Of a stretch of 64,000 nucleotides of DNA, positions 52,161 through 61,900 are shown in pieces. The stretch is taken from the NCBI GenBank assembly GCA_002281855.1, contig NCHQ01000019.1, positions 52,124 through 116,123 of the forward strand. Direction: 5' to 3'. The DNA comes from Rhodospirillales bacterium 24-66-33 (GTDB taxonomy: Bacteria; Pseudomonadota; Alphaproteobacteria; Reyranellales; Reyranellaceae). The notes beneath the pieces were generated by a model, which was given only the letters and a program-made list of their open reading frames with translations, had not been told where the DNA came from and did no database searches. Each line of letters begins with the position of its first letter. Within the stretch, counting starts at the first letter, position 1. Position numbers and translations under genes: made by a program.

Positions 52161-52209
52161 GCGGGTTGACGATATCGCCGGGGCGCAGCTTAATGCGAAC
52201 CCAAAGTAG

Positions 52210-52245
52210 TTGACTAGGCAATCAACTGCATAGTTTCCTAGTCAA
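52210..52245. promoter_or_regulatory. MarR operator-like inverted repeat
   Basis: TTGACTAGG (52210-52218) and CCTAGTCAA (52237-52245) form a perfect 9-bp inverted repeat just upstream of the MarR start. TTGACT could also be a -35 box, so binding would block transcription. The start codon follows within 4 bp and no ribosome site is present, so the mRNA may be leaderless. Confidence 0.6.
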
Positions 52246-52248
52246 CAC

Positions 52249-52695
52249 ATGACTTCCGATCTTGAAACCCATCTGGGTTACTGGCTGCGCTTCGTGTCCA
52301 ATCACGTCTCGCACGCCTTCAGTCTCAAGCTGCAGGCGCGCGACGTCACCGTTGCCGAATGGGTCGTGCTGCGCGAGCTGTTCGACCTCGCCGATATCCA
52401 GCCCAGCACGTTGGCCGACCGGCTGGGCATGACCCGCGGGGCAATCTCCAAGCTGGCCGACCGGCTGATTGCCAAGGAATTGATCGCGCGCACCGCTTCG
52501 ACCGGGGACCGGCGCCAGCAGACGCTGTCATTGACGGACGCCGGCCGCATGTTGGTGCCGAAGCTGGCAAAGCTGGCCGACCGCAACGATGCCGAGTTCT
52601 TCGGCCATCTCGAACCGGCCGAACGCGCGGCGCTTGAAAAAACGCTGAAGGACATCGTGCGCCGGCACGACCTCAAGACCATCCCCACCGAGTAG
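52249..52695 (+). CDS. MarR family transcriptional regulator
   Basis: A 148-residue winged-helix dimer. The recognition helix region is STLADRLGMTRGAISKLADRL near residues 46-66, followed by the wing TGDRRQQTLSLTDAG. It probably represses itself through the adjacent inverted repeat and also the DUF1398 gene 9 bp downstream. The ligand is unknown. Confidence 0.92.
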   Translation: MTSDLETHLGYWLRFVSNHVSHAFSLKLQARDVTVAEWVVLRELFDLADIQPSTLADRLGMTRGAISKLADRLIAKELIARTASTGDRRQQTLSLTDAGRMLVPKLAKLADRNDAEFFGHLEPAERAALEKTLKDIVRRHDLKTIPTE

Positions 52696-52704
52696 GACAG
52701 AACC

Positions 52705-53097
52705 ATGGACATCGCCGTCATCGAGGAATGCACCAGGGCCTCCCACGAGGAGCGCATCACCTTCGGTGAGGTCGTGGGACGCCTGATCGCGGCCGGCGTC
52801 GAGCGCTATCATGTCGACCTCGTTCGCGGGGACTCGACCTACTTCATGCCCGACGATCGGTCCCATCGCGTGACATACAAGGCGCTCGGGACGCGACCTG
52901 CCGACGCTTTCACAGCCGACGGCGTACTGGCCGCGGTGCGCGCGATCCAGGCCGGAAAAACGAAGTACCTGACCTTCTGCCGCCAGATCATGGAAGCCGG
53001 CTGCGTCGGCTACCTCGTGTCGATGCAGGGCCAGCGCGCCGTCTATTACGGCCGCAGCGGCGAGACCTATGTCGAGCCGTTCCCGGCCGCCCCTTAG
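52705..53097 (+). CDS. DUF1398 family protein (YbcV-like)
   Basis: A 130-residue cytoplasmic protein. ITFGEVVGRLIAAGVERYHVDL at 18-39 and FCRQIMEAGCVGYLVSMQG near 91-109 are the two family blocks (TFPEQV...LAAGVERY, and IMAAG-x-VGY). The function is unknown. It is 9 bp after the MarR gene, in one unit, and its stop overlaps the end of the LivM-type gene by 4 bp. Confidence 0.86.
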   Translation: MDIAVIEECTRASHEERITFGEVVGRLIAAGVERYHVDLVRGDSTYFMPDDRSHRVTYKALGTRPADAFTADGVLAAVRAIQAGKTKYLTFCRQIMEAGCVGYLVSMQGQRAVYYGRSGETYVEPFPAAP

Positions 53098-54149
53098 CGC
53101 TTCTGGCGCAGGCGGCCGACGATGCCGGTCGGGAAGAAGTAGACGCAGAGGATGAAGGCCACGCCCAGCCACAGCAGCCAGCGGTCGGGGTGGAACAGGT
53201 TGGCCAGCAGCGGCACGCCGACCAGCGCCTTGTTGGCGATCGCCAGCAAGTCCTGCAGGTAGTTCTGGGCAAAGACCAGAAGGACCGCGCCGATCACGGC
53301 GCCGTACATCGTGCCCATGCCGCCGATCACCACCATCAGCAGGATGTCGACCATGATGTCGAAGCTGAGCGTCGTGTCGGGATTGGTCTGGCTCGACCAC
53401 AGGGCCAGCAGCGCCCCGGCCAGGGCGGCCGTGGCGGCGGCGATGCAGCTCGCGATGGTGCGGTAGACCACGGTGCGGTAGCCGATCGCCTCGGCGCGGA
53501 ACGGATTCTCGCGGATCGCCATCAGCACGCTGCCGAACGGCGAGTTCACGATGCGCAGCAGGATCAGGATCAGGACCAGCGACGCGCCATAGACCAGATA
53601 GTAGTCGAGCAGCCGGCCGTTGAGCCGCACGCCAAACCATGTGTCTCCGAACGAGAAGGAGCTGCGCAGCACCGCCGGCAGCCGGTAGTTCAGCCCGTCC
53701 TCGCCGCCGGTGAGATCGGAGAGCTGCGAGGCCAGGATCGCGAAGGCGCTGGCCACCGCCAGGGTGATCATGGCGAAGAAGATCGTCCGCACCCGCAGAC
53801 TGAACAGGCCGATCACCGTGGCCAGCACGATGGCGACGACGAGCCCTGCCACGGTGCCGACGGCGACCGCGTCCCACCCCGCCCCCATGCGCGTGAGCGA
53901 GATGGCGACGCCATAGGCGCCGATGCCGAAGAACATCGTGTGGGCGAAGGAGACGATGCCGGTATAGCCCAGCAGCAGGTCGAACGAGGCGGCCAGCACG
54001 ATGAAGACGCAGATCTTGGCCGCGACATTCAGCGACTTGGCCCCCGGGAACAGGAACGGCGCCACCGCGAGGCCGACCAGGATGGCGAGCAGCGCCAGCG
54101 CCAGCCAGCGGCTGCGCGGCAGGTCGTCGGACAGGATCGAGCGCAGCAT
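53094..54149 (-). CDS. Branched-chain amino acid/amide ABC transporter permease (LivM-type)
   Basis: A 351-residue permease with about nine helices. DLLLGYTGIVSFAHTMFFGIGAYG and VVIGGMGTMYGAVIGAVLL are the LivM hallmarks. The last gene of the leftward Liv-type operon, it follows LivH by 5 bp. An upstream extension lies antisense-free in the LivH frame and is rejected. Confidence 0.92.
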   Translation of the reverse strand: MLRSILSDDLPRSRWLALALLAILVGLAVAPFLFPGAKSLNVAAKICVFIVLAASFDLLLGYTGIVSFAHTMFFGIGAYGVAISLTRMGAGWDAVAVGTVAGLVVAIVLATVIGLFSLRVRTIFFAMITLAVASAFAILASQLSDLTGGEDGLNYRLPAVLRSSFSFGDTWFGVRLNGRLLDYYLVYGASLVLILILLRIVNSPFGSVLMAIRENPFRAEAIGYRTVVYRTIASCIAAATAALAGALLALWSSQTNPDTTLSFDIMVDILLMVVIGGMGTMYGAVIGAVLLVFAQNYLQDLLAIANKALVGVPLLANLFHPDRWLLWLGVAFILCVYFFPTGIVGRLRQKR

Positions 54150-54154
54150 CGCCG

Positions 54155-55129
54155 CTACCTCTTCGCCACGGGATAGAGGCCCTGCGGCCGCCACAGCAGC
54201 ACCAGCGCCATCAGCAGGATGTTGGAGCCCAGCGCCACCTTGGGCGCGAGAAAGCCGATGTAATTCGCGGTCAGCCCGACCAGCAGCGCGCCCACGAAGC
54301 AGCCGCCCACCGACCCCAGCCCGCCGATGATGATGACGATGAAGACCAGCACGGCGACCTGCGCGCCGATCGCCGCCGTCACCGTCTCCTGGTAGAGGCC
54401 CCACATGGCGCCGCCGAGGCCCGCCAGCGCCGAGCCGACCACGAACACGCCGACGAACAGGCGGCGGATGCGATAGCCCAGCGCCTCGACCATCTCGCCG
54501 TTCTCGACGCCGGCCCGGATCAGCAGGCCGATACGGGTGCGGTTCAGCGTCAGCGCGAGGGCCGCGAACACGACCAGCCCGACCGCGACGGCCAGCACGC
54601 GATACTTCTCGATCGCCACGTCGCCGAACAGGAAGGCCCCGCGCAGTGCCGTCGGCCGGCTGAGCGTGATCTGGTCCGGTCCCCAGATCACCTTGAGGAG
54701 CTGTTCGGCCACGATCAGGCCGCCGGTCGTCACCAGGATCTGCTTGAGGTGCTGGCCGTAGACCGGCCGCACGATGACGCGTTCGAAGGCAAGGCCCAGC
54801 ACGCCGCTCACCACCATGGCCGCCAGTACCGCGGGGCCGATGGCCGCGAGGTTCAGCCAGATCGAATCGGCGGTCATCCAGGGCGCCAGCGCGAGCATGA
54901 CGCTGGCCGCCACGAAGGCGCCCACGGCGATGAAGGCGCCATGGCCGAAGTTCAGCACGTCCATCAGGCCGAAGGTCAGCGTGAGGCCCGAGGCCATGAT
55001 GAAGATCATCAGCCCCATCGCGAGCCCCGCGACGGTGAGAGTCACCCAGCTCGCCGGCGAGCCGATCAGCGGCAGGGCGCCGATCATCAGGGCCGGGATG
55101 AGCAGCAGCGGAAGCCAGTCGCGTTTCAT
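54155..55129 (-). CDS. Branched-chain amino acid/amide ABC transporter permease (LivH-type)
   Basis: A 324-residue permease. GLTLTFGLMDVLNFGHGAF near residue 45 and IIIGGLGSVGGCFVGALLVG near the end match LivH. ATG 55129 begins a normal N-terminus; a start 16 codons earlier (55177) overlaps the LivF end and has no ribosome site. It forms the channel with LivM. Confidence 0.92.
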   Translation of the reverse strand: MKRDWLPLLLIPALMIGALPLIGSPASWVTLTVAGLAMGLMIFIMASGLTLTFGLMDVLNFGHGAFIAVGAFVAASVMLALAPWMTADSIWLNLAAIGPAVLAAMVVSGVLGLAFERVIVRPVYGQHLKQILVTTGGLIVAEQLLKVIWGPDQITLSRPTALRGAFLFGDVAIEKYRVLAVAVGLVVFAALALTLNRTRIGLLIRAGVENGEMVEALGYRIRRLFVGVFVVGSALAGLGGAMWGLYQETVTAAIGAQVAVLVFIVIIIGGLGSVGGCFVGALLVGLTANYIGFLAPKVALGSNILLMALVLLWRPQGLYPVAKR

Positions 55130-55148
55130 GCGCCCCCAGCAAAAGAAC

Positions 55149-55874
55149 TCATTGATGTTCCCCCATCCCCAGCCCAAGCAGATGCTGCTGCAACGCGGAG
55201 TCGGCGGCGAAGGCCGCCATGCCGCCCTGGTGCGCCACCCTGCCGTCGTCCATCACCGCGACGGAGTCGCCGAGCTGGCGGGCGAAGGCGAAGTTCTGCT
55301 CGACCACCAGCAGGGTCGACTCGCCGTCCTTCAGCTCGCGGAAGGCGTCGATCATGTTGGCGATGATGGCCGGCGCCAGGCCCTTGGTCGGCTCGTCGAT
55401 CAGCAGCAGGCGGCGCGGCTCGACGATGGCGCGCGCCACCGCCAGCATCTGCTTCTGGCCACCCGACAGCAGGCCTGCCGGGAGGGTCCAGAACCGCTTC
55501 AGCGCCTCGAAGCGCGCGAAGATCCAGTCGAGCCGCTTCTGGTCCGGCGGTCCCGACCGCGCGGCCAGGACCAGGTTCTCCTGGACCGTGAGGTCGGCAA
55601 AGATCGCCATGCTCTCCGGCACATAGGCGATGCCCAGCCGCGCGATGTCGGGCGTCGGCAGATGGGTGATGTCGCGCCCGTCGAAGCGGATCTCGCCCGC
55701 CGCCGCCCGCCACATGCCCATGATGGTGCGCAGGGTCGTGGTCTTCCCCGCGCCATTGCGGCCCAGCAGCATCGTGAGCCCGCCCTCGGCCACGTCGAAC
55801 TCGACACCGTGCAGGATGTGGTAGCGCCCGATATGCGTCTGCACGCCGCGCAGGGAGAGGAGAGGTTCAGCCAT
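55149..55874 (-). CDS. Branched-chain amino acid/amide ABC transporter ATP-binding protein (LivF-type)
   Basis: A 241-residue ATPase. Walker A GRNGAGKTT, YVPESMAIF (Q-loop region), signature LSGGQKQM and Walker B LLLIDEPTKGLAPAII are LivF features. It overlaps the LivG end by 8 bp. Confidence 0.93.
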   Translation of the reverse strand: MAEPLLSLRGVQTHIGRYHILHGVEFDVAEGGLTMLLGRNGAGKTTTLRTIMGMWRAAAGEIRFDGRDITHLPTPDIARLGIAYVPESMAIFADLTVQENLVLAARSGPPDQKRLDWIFARFEALKRFWTLPAGLLSGGQKQMLAVARAIVEPRRLLLIDEPTKGLAPAIIANMIDAFRELKDGESTLLVVEQNFAFARQLGDSVAVMDDGRVAHQGGMAAFAADSALQQHLLGLGMGEHQ

Positions 55875-56619
55875 TGCCAGCCGTCGTACCCAGATATGCT
55901 TCGCGCACGATGTCGGAATTGATGACCTCGGCGGGCTTGCCGTCGGCCACCAGCTTGCCCTGGTGCAGCACGACGATGCGGTCGGACAGCGAGCGCACCA
56001 CGTCCATCTTGTGCTCGACCAGCAGGATCGTCTTGTCGCCGCGCTGCTTGATGGCGGCGATGATGTCGAGGATGGTCGGCACCTCGTCGACGCTCATGCC
56101 GGCCGTCGGCTCGTCGAACATGAACACGTCGGGCTCGAGCGCCAGCAGGATCGCGACCTCGAGCTTGCGCTGGTCGCCGTGCGGCAGGGTCGCGGCGATC
56201 GCCTGGGCGCGGTCGGCCAGCGACACGGCCGAAAGATGCGCCATCGCCCGGTCGATAAGCTCGCGATGCGTGAGCGTGCGGCTGAACAGGTCGTAGCCCT
56301 TGCCGCTCTTCACCTGCACCGCGAGCCGCACGTTCTCGAGCGTGCTGAGATTGGGAAAGAGGTTGGTGAGCTGGAAGGCGCGCCCCAGGCCGAGCCGTGT
56401 CCGGCGTGGCGCCGCGAGGGTCGTGATGTCCTGGCCGTTCAGCGTGACCCGGCCGGAGGTGGCCGGGAGCTGGCCGGAGATCAGGTTGAAGTAGGTCGTC
56501 TTGCCCGCACCGTTCGGGCCGACGATCGAGGTGAGCGTGCCCTTCTCGAAGGCGCACGACACCCCGTCGACGGCCGCGTGGCCGCCGAAGCGGATGGTGA
56601 GGTCTTTGGTCTCGAGCAT
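55867..56619 (-). CDS. Branched-chain amino acid/amide ABC transporter ATP-binding protein (LivG-type)
   Basis: A 250-residue ATPase. Walker A GPNGAGKTT, the LivG-type FQLTNLFPNLSTLENV segment, LPHGDQRKLEVAILLA signature (HGDQ replaces the usual HG-x-QR) and Walker B FMFDEPTAGM. It starts 90 bp from the substrate-binding gene; a palindromic repeat lies in between. Confidence 0.92.
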   Translation of the reverse strand: MLETKDLTIRFGGHAAVDGVSCAFEKGTLTSIVGPNGAGKTTYFNLISGQLPATSGRVTLNGQDITTLAAPRRTRLGLGRAFQLTNLFPNLSTLENVRLAVQVKSGKGYDLFSRTLTHRELIDRAMAHLSAVSLADRAQAIAATLPHGDQRKLEVAILLALEPDVFMFDEPTAGMSVDEVPTILDIIAAIKQRGDKTILLVEHKMDVVRSLSDRIVVLHQGKLVADGKPAEVINSDIVREAYLGTTAGNG

Positions 56620-56645
56620 CGGGAGTGTCGCTCTCCCCCTCCCTG

Positions 56646-56691
56646 CCTCCCCCGTCAGACGGGGGAGGTGGCCGAAAGGCCGGTGGGGGAA
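56646..56691. repeat. Third copy of the C-rich palindromic repeat
   Basis: CCTCCCCCGTC (56646-56656) / GACGGGGGAGG (56658-56668), then TGGCCGAAAGGCCGG and TGGGGGAAA. It matches the copies at 48222-48366. It sits between the Liv substrate-binding gene and the rest of its operon. Confidence 0.75.
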
Positions 56692-56708
56692 AGCCCCAGT
56701 CGAAGCGA

Positions 56709-57899
56709 CTAGCGCTTGTTCTTGATCGGCAGCGTCATCTCGCTTGCCGGGATCACGCGCACCAGTTCGAGCAGGTCGACATTGTCCGGGGCGTTCTTCT
56801 TCATGCGCCAGTGATACATCTCCTGCAGGGCCTGGTGATCTTCCTTGCGGAAGGTCATCGTACCCTTCGGCGTCTCGAAGCTCATGCCTTCCATCGCCGC
56901 GATCAGCTTCTCAGAGTCCGTCGACTTGGCCTTCTTCACCGCCTCGACCAGCGCAATGGCGGCGCTCATGCCGCCGGCCACGAAGAAGTCCGGCGGCACG
57001 CCGTTGTTCTTCTTCTTGTATTCGGTCACCAGCCAGTCGTTGACCGCGTTCTTGGGGAAACCCCAGTAGTAGTAGATCGCGCCTTCGAGGCCGGGGAACT
57101 GCTTCCAGCCGGCCATCACCGGCAGCAGGTTGCCGCCGGGTGCCATCTCGATGCCGAAGCGCTCGGGCTTGAGGTCCATCAGCTTCGGCAGCGGATGGGC
57201 GCCGGCCCACACAACGACCACGACCTTGCGGCCGGGCTTGTCCTTCAGCGCGTCGAAGATGCGCTGCGCCGATGCGGTGAAATCGGTCGTGGCCTGCGGG
57301 GCATATTCCTCGTGCACGACCTTGGCCTTGGAGCCGACCGCGGCCAACGCGGCCTTCACCGCGGCGACGCCGTCCTTGCCGAAGGCATAGTCCTGGGCGA
57401 GCGTGGCGATGCTGATGTTCTCGTCCTTGAGCGTCGCGGCGGAGGCCAGCGCGTCCTGAGTGGAGTTGCGCCCGGTCCGGAAGATGTAGCGGTTCCACTT
57501 TTCGCCGGTGATCTGGTCGGCCACGGCCGGCTCGACGATCAGCAGCTTCTTGTACTCCTCGGCAATCGGCAGCATGGCGAGCGCGCCCGCCGAACCGGTG
57601 GTGCCGACGGCGATGTCGACCTTGTCGTCGCCATAGGCCTGTTCGAGCGCGGCCTTGGCGAGGTCCGGCTTGAACTGGTCGTCCTTCAGGATGACCTGGA
57701 TCTTGCGGCCATCGACTTCCATCGTGCCCTTGGTCGCGTATTCCAGACCCAGCATGAAGCCGGCCTCGGTCTGCCGCGCATAGGCCTCGAGCGGACCGGT
57801 CTTGCTGTAGATCAGCGCCACCTTGAGCGGCGGCTGCTGGGCGGCGGCCGGACCGGCCAGAAGCAGACCGGTGAGCGCCAGAAACGAACGACGGATCAT
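56709..57899 (-). CDS. Branched-chain amino acid/amide ABC transporter substrate-binding protein
   Basis: A 396-residue periplasmic receptor. The signal peptide spans about 1-21 (RRSFLALTGLLLAGPAAA-Q). The mature part begins KVALIYSKTGPLEAY and continues as the type 1 periplasmic binding fold with LGLEYATKGTMEVDG and AVGTTGSAGALAML. The ligand could be a branched-chain amino acid, an amide or an aromatic acid. ATG 57899 has GGAGGGAG upstream; a TTG one codon earlier is possible. Confidence 0.92.
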   Translation of the reverse strand: MIRRSFLALTGLLLAGPAAAQQPPLKVALIYSKTGPLEAYARQTEAGFMLGLEYATKGTMEVDGRKIQVILKDDQFKPDLAKAALEQAYGDDKVDIAVGTTGSAGALAMLPIAEEYKKLLIVEPAVADQITGEKWNRYIFRTGRNSTQDALASAATLKDENISIATLAQDYAFGKDGVAAVKAALAAVGSKAKVVHEEYAPQATTDFTASAQRIFDALKDKPGRKVVVVVWAGAHPLPKLMDLKPERFGIEMAPGGNLLPVMAGWKQFPGLEGAIYYYWGFPKNAVNDWLVTEYKKKNNGVPPDFFVAGGMSAAIALVEAVKKAKSTDSEKLIAAMEGMSFETPKGTMTFRKEDHQALQEMYHWRMKKNAPDNVDLLELVRVIPASEMTLPIKNKR

Positions 57900-57991
57900 C
57901 AAGTATCTCCCTCCCTGGAGGAGGTCCTTCTAATCCATGATCGCGGTTTGCACCACCGTGCGGAATTGATCGCGCGCGCAATTCACATACT

Positions 57992-58027
57992 GCTGGGGGC
58001 GCGCCACTCCAGTGGCGCGCCCCCAGC
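57992..58027. repeat. Perfect 17-bp inverted repeat with a 2-nt centre
   Basis: GCTGGGGGCGCGCCACT (57992-58008), CC, AGTGGCGCGCCCCCAGC (58011-58027). It lies 11 bp after the LysR stop on the minus strand and before the Liv operon. No T tract follows on either strand, so it may be a stabilising hairpin, an imperfect terminator or a protein site. Confidence 0.8.
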
Positions 58028-58037
58028 GATCAGCTTC

Positions 58038-58925
58038 TCATGACTTTCCCTCGAGCAACGGCCGCTCGCGTTGGAAGAGGTCGATGACGGCATCCATCAC
58101 GGCGCGCACGCGCGGCAGCGCGCGCAGGTCGCGATGGACCAGCAGCCATTGGTCGGCAAAGACGTCGGGGATGATGCCGCCGATGCGGCGCAGAAGCGGG
58201 TCGGGATCGCCGAGATGGCAGGGCAGCACGGCGAGGCCGGCGCCGGTGCGGGCCGCCTCGTGCAGCACCAGCCAGTTGTTGCCGCGAATCTCGGGACGGC
58301 GTCCGCCGCGCAACGCCAGCAGCCAGCTCTGGCCCTGCATGCGAAGATGGTCGTCGTCGAAGCCGACCCATGGCAGGGCCGCCAGCGCCGCCGGGGTGGC
58401 GCGCTTCACCGAAAAATTCCGCGCGGCATAGACCGCATAGGCCAGCCGTCCCAGCTTGCGGGCCACGATGCCGCCGAGGTCCGGCACCTGCTCGCGGATC
58501 AGGAGGTCGGCCTCGCGGCGCGACAGGTTGGCCAGGGTGTGGCTCGAGACGACCTCGAATTCGATCTGACTGAGCTTGCGCCTGAGCTCGGCGGAGTAAC
58601 GGGCGATCAGCGCGGCCGTGGCTTCCTCCGCCGAGAGCCGCACCGTGCCACTGACCGTGTCGCTGAGACCGGCGCTGCGGCGATGGATCGACTGCGCCGC
58701 CTTCTCCATCGCCTCGGTGTCGGCCAGCAGTTCCTCGCCGGCGCCGGTGGGCACGAAGCGATCGGGCAGCCGGTCGAACAGCCGCGCGCCGATCTGCTTT
58801 TCCAGAGCCTGCACGCGGCGCGACACTGTTGGATGGCTGACCCCCAGCGCCTTCGCCGCCGTCGTCAGGGTGCCGCCGCGCGCCAGGGCCAGGAAAATAC
58901 GGAGATCGTCCCAGTTCTTATCCAT
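58038..58925 (-). CDS. LysR family transcriptional regulator
   Basis: A 295-residue regulator. The HTH (LARGGTLTTAAKALGVSHPT then VSRRVQALEKQIGARLF) is at about 14-56, and the ligand domain follows. It diverges from the double ABC exporter gene with 71 bp between, and a Liv-type operon lies downstream on its strand. Either may be its target; the divergent one is more typical. Confidence 0.92.
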   Translation of the reverse strand: MDKNWDDLRIFLALARGGTLTTAAKALGVSHPTVSRRVQALEKQIGARLFDRLPDRFVPTGAGEELLADTEAMEKAAQSIHRRSAGLSDTVSGTVRLSAEEATAALIARYSAELRRKLSQIEFEVVSSHTLANLSRREADLLIREQVPDLGGIVARKLGRLAYAVYAARNFSVKRATPAALAALPWVGFDDDHLRMQGQSWLLALRGGRRPEIRGNNWLVLHEAARTGAGLAVLPCHLGDPDPLLRRIGGIIPDVFADQWLLVHRDLRALPRVRAVMDAVIDLFQRERPLLEGKS

Positions 58926-58996
58926 GTTCAGAAATGTACAGCGGGCTTTCCTAAATGTGGACTGACGAATACGGGTGTTCGCCCTAGCATCGCATC

Positions 58997-61900
58997 ATGC
59001 ACATCGAACCCCGCCTCCTCGTCTTCACCAAGGGCGTGCGTGCCCGAATCGCCGCCACCGTCGCCGTCGGCCTCCTGGGCGTGGGCTGCGGCATCGCGCG
59101 GCTCGGCCTTCTCGGCTGGCTGATCGGCCAGATCTTCGTCGGACGGCCGCTGCAGGAGCTGGTGCTGCCGATCCTGCTGATCGCCGGGGTGATGGTGCTG
59201 CGCGGCGTGGCCGAGCACTGGCGCGCCGTGCTGGCGCACGAGACGGCCGCGCGGGTCCAGAAGGCGCTGCGCCGAACCCTTTACGACAAGGTCGCCTCGC
59301 TCGGCCCGGCGACGGTCGGCCGGCAGCGCTCCGGCGGTCTCACGCTGTCCATGATCGACGGCGTCGAGCAGCTCGAAACCTATTTCGGGCAGTTCCTGCC
59401 GCAGTTCCTGATCGCGCTGCTGACGCCGCTGCTGATCTTCGTCGTCATCTCCTTCATCGACCTGCCGGTGGCGCTGGTCATGCTGGGCTTCGCGCTGGTC
59501 GCGCTGTTCGCTCCCGCGCTCTGGCACAAGTGGGACGTCCGCGCCTCGATCGCGCGCATGACGGCCTACAAGTCGTTCGCCGCCGAGTTCCTCGATTCGA
59601 TCCAGGGCCTGGCGACCCTGAAGGCGTTCGGCCAAGGCAAGGCGCGCGCCGACAAGCTCGAGGTCGAGGCGCGCGATCTCTTCCGCCGCACCATGTGGGT
59701 GTTGGGCACCAACTCGCTGGCGCGCGGCATCACCGACACGTCGATCGCAGGCGGCGCGGCCGCGGCGCTGATCTATGGCGCCTCGAGAGTCGAAGCCGGC
59801 GCCATGACGCTCACCTCGCTACTGGTCATCCTGATGCTGGGCATCGAGATCTTCCGGCCGATGCGCGAACTTCGCTCGGTGCTGCACCAGGGCATGGTCG
59901 GCCTCTCGGCGGCGCAGGGCATCTACCGCATCCTCGACGACACGCCGTCGGTGATCGACCCGGCGCCGGCCCGTCTCGATGGGCTGCTGGCCCCGACGAT
60001 CGCCTTCGAGGATGTGCGCTTCTCCTATCCCGGCACGCGTCGCACCGTGCACGAGTGGCTGAACTTTACGGCGGCCGCGGGCGAGCGGCTGGGCCTCGTC
60101 GGCTCCTCGGGCGGCGGCAAGTCATCGATCGTGCGCCTGCTGCTGCGCTTCTACGATCCCGACCACGGCCGCATCCTGCTGGGCGGCCACGATCTGCGCA
60201 CGCTGTCCTTCGCGCAGATCCGCTCGCTGATCTCGGTGGTGAATCAGGACACGTTCCTGTTCCACGGTACCGTCGAGGAGAACATCCGCCTCGGCCGGCC
60301 CGGCGCGTCACGTGAAGAGATGGAGGACGCGGCAAGGGCCGCCAACATCCACGACTTCATCGAGAGCCTGCCGCAGGGCTACGCGACGATCATCGGCGAA
60401 AAGGGCATCAAGCTCTCCGGCGGCCAGCGCCAGCGGGTGGCCATCGCCCGCGCGCTGCTGCGCGACACGCCGATCCTGGTGCTCGACGAGGCCCTCTCCG
60501 CCGTCGATGCCGAGAACGAGGCGGTGATCCAGGAAGCGCTCGACCGTCTGATGCAGGGCCGCACGACGCTCATCCTGGCACACCGCCTGTCCAGCGTCAT
60601 CGACTGCGACCGCATCCTCGTGCTCGACCGCGGCCATGTCGCCGAACAGGGCAAGCATGCCGCGCTGATGAGCCAGGGCGGCGTCTATGCGCAGCTGATG
60701 GCCGAGCAGGCGCGCGAGCAGCAGGCCGACGTCACGCTCGATGCGCTCGCGGCACCCCAGCGCGCCGAAACGATCGCCAGCACCTCGGGCGGCGCTATGA
60801 AGCCCATTACCGAAGGCATCATCAAGGCCGAGGGCCTGACCTGGTACCAGGTCGTCGCGGCACTGATGAAGGTCATCATGCCGTGGAAGGGCAAGCTCAC
60901 CGCCACCTTCATCCTGGGCGTAGCGCGCGTCGTTTCCTTCATCGGCATCGGCGTGCTCTCGGCGCTGATCGTGCTGGCGCTCAAGAACCACGAGCCCTAT
61001 GGCGGCCTGGCCATCGCGCTCGCCATCCTCGCGCCCGTCTCAGGCATCCTGCACTGGTTCGAATCCTGGCTGGCGCACGACATGGCCTTCCGCCTGCTGG
61101 CCGAGATGCGCATCGACGCCTTCCGCAAGCTCGACGCGCTGGCGCCCGCCTATCTGACGCGCCGTCGTACCGGCGACCTGATGGCGCTGGCCACCAACGA
61201 CATCGAGCTGGTCGAGTATTTCTTCGCCCACACGGTGGCGCCGGCCTTCGTGGCCATCCTGATCCCCGCTGCCGTCGTGATCGCGCTGGCCATGACCAGC
61301 GGCTGGCTGGCGATCACGCTGGTGCCGTTCCTGCTGGCGGTGGGGCTGAGCCCGTTCCTGATGCGCAAGCGGGTCGACCGGTTGGGCAGCCAGGCGCGCG
61401 AGGCGGCCGGCGAACTCGGCGCCTTCGCCGTCGATTCGGTGCAGGGGCTGGGCGAGATCGTGGCCAACCAGCAGGAGCGCGCGCGCGGCGACAAGCTCGA
61501 CGAGCTGTCGGACCGCCACATCTCGTTGCGCCTGCCCTTCTTCAGCGAACTCACGATGCAGCACGCCATCCTGGAAGTGCTGACGGGCCTGGGCGGCCTC
61601 GCCATCGTCGTGGTCGGCGCCGTCCTCGCCTCGCGCGGCACGCTCGATCCCGGCCTGCTGCCGCTGATGACCATCCTCGCCATGTCGGCCTTCCTGCCGG
61701 TCTCCGAGATCGCGCAGATCGGCCGCCAGCTCGCCGACACGCTGGGCGCTACGCGGCGCGTCTACGCGCTGGCCAACGAGCCGATCCCGGTGCGCGACGG
61801 CCGCGGCGTGCCCGCCGCGCGCGGGGCGGCGGCGCTGGCCCTGGAACAGGTGAACTTCACCTATCCCGGCCAGACCCGGCGCGCTTTGTCCGATGTCAGC

